From contig JAGTJL010000009.1 of assembly GCA_020746875.1 (NCBI GenBank), positions 2,585,587 through 2,649,586 on the forward strand: a DNA stretch of 64,000 bases. The letters run 5' to 3'. Every line of letters begins with the position of its first letter. Position 1 is the stretch's first letter. The translations under genes and the position numbers were made by a program. Positions 60,978 through 64,000 of the stretch are shown here, one piece after another. The stretch is from Rhexocercosporidium sp. MPI-PUGE-AT-0058. Taxonomy: Eukaryota > Ascomycota > Leotiomycetes > Helotiales. The notes below the pieces were generated by a model. The model saw nothing but the letters and a program-made list of their open reading frames with translations. It had not been told where the DNA came from and made no database searches.

Positions 60978-63900
60978 TCTTTAATATTCGTTAAATAAGT
61001 ATTTCCTACGTTTACCCTCTAATACTTGCTTTATTACCTTCTTATTATATACTTAATATTTTCCCTTTTTATATATTTTAATAACCGACGCAGAGAATAA
61101 GTAAAAAAGCTAAAATAAAGTACGTAAAAAAGCTTAAAAGCCTTTTATATTAATTATAAAAACCGAAACCGATAAGTGCTCGAACTAGTATAAACTTATT
61201 TACTTAAAGATTTCTTAGCCCTTAAAATAGAACTAAATACGGTACTTCGACAGTCTCTTATAATATAATAAGAAGTATAAGAAGTCTAAAAAAAAACTAC
61301 TTATTTTTAATATAAAAGTATTTAAACTATTAGAAAAGCCAGCTTTAGCACGTAAAGTATCGATATTAAGAAAGTCGGACCGAAAATAGCCGGATTACGT
61401 TATTAAAAACGCTTTAATTAATATTAAAGTATATTTAATATTTCGGAAAACAAGAAGTAAATTATTTAAAATAAATTTAATAAATTTTAACGCCGACTGC
61501 ACTTTTAATAAGCGTATTTATTATTCTTTTCTTTTTCTTTTCCGCTAATAGCTTATTTTAAGCTAACGAGATAGAGCTTAATAAAAAGGTATACGAGGTT
61601 TTATTTTATGCTTTTTTAATTAGTTTCGGTCTTAAGTTATTTTACGCCGAGATTAACTTTAATAATAATAAAGCTTTAGCATTTAACGAGATTTATTTAC
61701 TTCGCTTAAGCTTATACGTTCGTTTATTATAAGGACAAGAGGCCTAGACTTCGGCGTCTTTCGGGCTTTATTACCTCGGGAGGAGCTTAAAGTTATAAGC
61801 TCTTTAATTTAATATTTTATTTATATATTTCTTTTATTTTCGCGAGCTTATATATTCTTCTTTCTTTAATATAATATATTATATCTTTTATTCTTTTATT
61901 AGTAATATTAAGCGTATTTACTCTTTAGTAAATTATTAATTTCATTAAGAAAAATCAATTATATTCGAAAATAATATTAAAAATAACGCCTTTAGCGGCA
62001 ACTTAAAAGGCAAGGAATTTAAACGACTTATTAATAACTTCTTTATAACTCGAGGAAGCTCCGCGACCCCGATTATAAATTACTTTATTACTGAGACTAG
62101 TTTTATAAGCTTTGCAAGCTCTTTTACCTTCGTGCTTACTAGACTTTTAATAAAGCCTAATATTGCTAGAATCACTAGCTTTATTTTATTATAACTACCG
62201 GGAATACTTATAAATAATACCTTAACTATTAATAAGAGAAAAAAAAGAAATAAAAGCGGCGGTAGCAACTTATGATAAAATATATTCAATTATAACTAAG
62301 GTAGTAACTATTTAGAAAGCTCTAATACAAGAGCTCAGGCCGCCCCTTAAGCTTTACCGGCTTATATAATACTTATTTAGCTTATATACCTTTAAGTTAT
62401 ATTGTATTCGCTTCTGAAGTAGGAGGGACCTAACCCTGCTAATATAAGTTATATAGTACCGCTTCAGGCTTAAGCTACTTCCGCTCAGGCTTTTTAATTA
62501 ATACGACTTACGTTAAGATAATATAGATTTATTAAAACCTTTATATTATACGAAGTAGACGAGGCTTTAAATAATTATTATTATAAAATTACTTTTAATA
62601 ATATAACGTCTTAATAGCTTATATCTTAGGCCGCACGACTTATCACGGACTTTATTAAAAGACTTCTTTATTTTATAATAACTTAAGCTATGCCGACTTT
62701 AAGCATTTTTAATTATTTATACTTTAACGGGAATAATATTATTAAGTTCTTTAAGACCTTAAAGTAACTCTTTACGGCTCGAGGCATTACGGATAACGCC
62801 GAAAAGAAATAGTACGTCGTGGACTATTGTACTCTCGAAGTAAGCTAAAACATCGAGTGACTCTCCGACTTCCTTAATAGTATTTATTAAGAGTTAATTA
62901 AAGAAGTTATAAGAAAATACCGAACGTTCGACTTTAAATAATATTATTATATTTTTTAAAACTTAAAAAAGATATTTAATAATTTTAAATATATCGCAAA
63001 AAATACTTTTAAATCTCAATCTTAATAATTTCTCCGAGCTTTTAAAAAAGTTAATCGAGCTTATATATAAAAGAAAATTATTACGAAGCGACAAATAATT
63101 ACAAAGTTTTTAATAGTTTTACTTAAATACTTAAGGCGAAAAGCCGGAACTTTTATAAAAAATAATAATACCTTCGATACGGAAAATATGCGATTTTTTA
63201 ATAAAATATACGTAAAAATAAAAGGCTTATTCTGAGTCGAGCGAGAAATCGATACTTTAATTAAAGAAAAAGTATTATTTATATGAATTACTCGAGCCGA
63301 CTGTTTTCGACTCGAGTCGAGTAATAGCAAAACTCTCTTTTTAGCGGCATAATTCGGAAAGCTTAACTTTATAACTCGCCCCGAGCTTATAAGGTATAAA
63401 GATAATTCTTTAGCTTAAGAGATCGACGACGTTTTTAAGAAAAGTTCGGTGCTTTATCTTAAATTAAATTAAGAAAGGTATATTCGAGAAGAAGTTATTC
63501 TTATTATTAAGAAGCTGACTCGCGATATTAATTAAATTATAAAATAAGATATTAATATAATTACGGAAAGATTAAATAATTTACGCATTTTATACGTTAT
63601 CGTAAAGAAAAGAAAAAATCTAGAATTAATAGCTAAAGTCAAGGCTTTATTTATTTACGAGTCGATCGCATACTCCGAAGAAGTTAAGGTATTCTATTAA
63701 GATTCTAAAGTAAGCTTTAAATATAATCGACGTTTTAATACAAAAGACGACATAAATACCGGATGCTTCTTTTACTTTAATAAGCCGATTCCGAGTATTA
63801 GACCTTAAAGATTCCATAAGTATTAAAATTAATATCACGAGTTTAAGAAGTAATTTAATTTAAGAATTATTTATGAAAATAAAAATAGTTATATTTATAT

Positions 63901-64000
63901 AAGCTTTTAGAAAAAAGGAATAAAAGCTCAAGTAGTTCAATTTCCTCGGAATAAATTAAAAAAAAAATCCTTATTTTATAAATAATTAATATAGAAAAAG
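60978..64000 (+). mobile_element. Element 4 internal region, RIP-degraded, runs off window
   Basis: About 3 kb of AT-rich, TAA/TAG-filled sequence with no frame long enough to name. A cysteine-containing segment near 63765-63800 (GCFFYFNKP) could be a decayed gag zinc knuckle, so this may be the gag part of an LTR element, but family (Copia or Gypsy) cannot be decided. Short stop-free minus-strand frames (62080-62289, 63061-63330, 63647-63838) look like chance. Confidence 0.4.

Noticed and set aside
41179..64000. AT-rich block as a centromere or mitochondrial insertion
   Set aside because: It is explained by RIP-mutated LTR retroelements with recognisable gag and pol. A centromeric position cannot be excluded from sequence, but nothing here demands it.
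1..64000. tRNA or rRNA genes
   Set aside because: None seen on either strand by eye; a covariance-model search would be needed to rule them out.

Overview
The window comes from a filamentous ascomycete (Pezizomycotina). Its genes are split by short GT-AG introns (about 45-80 bp) with recognisable branch points. It carries a secreted ferritin-like (Rds1-type) protein, a C2H2/fungal-specific transcription factor and a Cdc25-type RasGEF. Its last 23 kb shows the CpA-to-TpA decay of repeat-induced point mutation (RIP). A leotiomycete-like fungus is my guess, not something the sequence proves.

Layout. 1-2541 (+): cullin-4, probably cut at its 5' end by the window edge. 2542-8489: no recognised gene; one unexplained open stretch (4978-5304, minus) looks like an exon. 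8490-10346 (-): cell-surface GH16 glucanase-like protein, five exons. 10347-13284: gene-poor, with a possible pseudogene at 12294-12992. 13285-13902 (+): small Rieske protein. 14531-15800 (-): secreted ferritin-like protein, seven exons including a 20-base micro-exon. 17956-19180 (-): M48-type metallopeptidase. 21352-24175 (-): C2H2 zinc-finger/fungal-trans regulator. 24176-34915: a 10.7-kb gene-free interval full of microsatellites between two divergently transcribed regulators. 34916-38852 (+): SH3-WW-RasGEF protein. 38853-41178: gene-free.

From about 41,179 to the end the sequence turns abruptly AT-rich, poor in CA and TG, and full of TAA/TAG. It is explained by at least four LTR retroelements wrecked by RIP. 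Element 1 (41256-48190, +) is a complete Ty3/Gypsy element with a chromodomain-like segment, 190-bp LTRs and a CTTAA target duplication. It sits inside the left LTR of element 2 (41179-56804, minus, 8.7 kb without the insert). Element 3 (about 56941-60791, +) is a Gypsy element interrupted by an LTR-like sequence starting at 60792 (element 4), whose body runs off the window. Reading frames can be followed for kilobases with only stop codons and transitions, so decay was by point mutation rather than deletion.

The host genes form no cluster; they look like ordinary, independently regulated housekeeping and signalling genes next to a heterochromatin-like block. One thematic link is that cullin-4, in Neurospora, belongs to the complex that directs H3K9 and DNA methylation to RIP-mutated DNA like that at the other end of this window.
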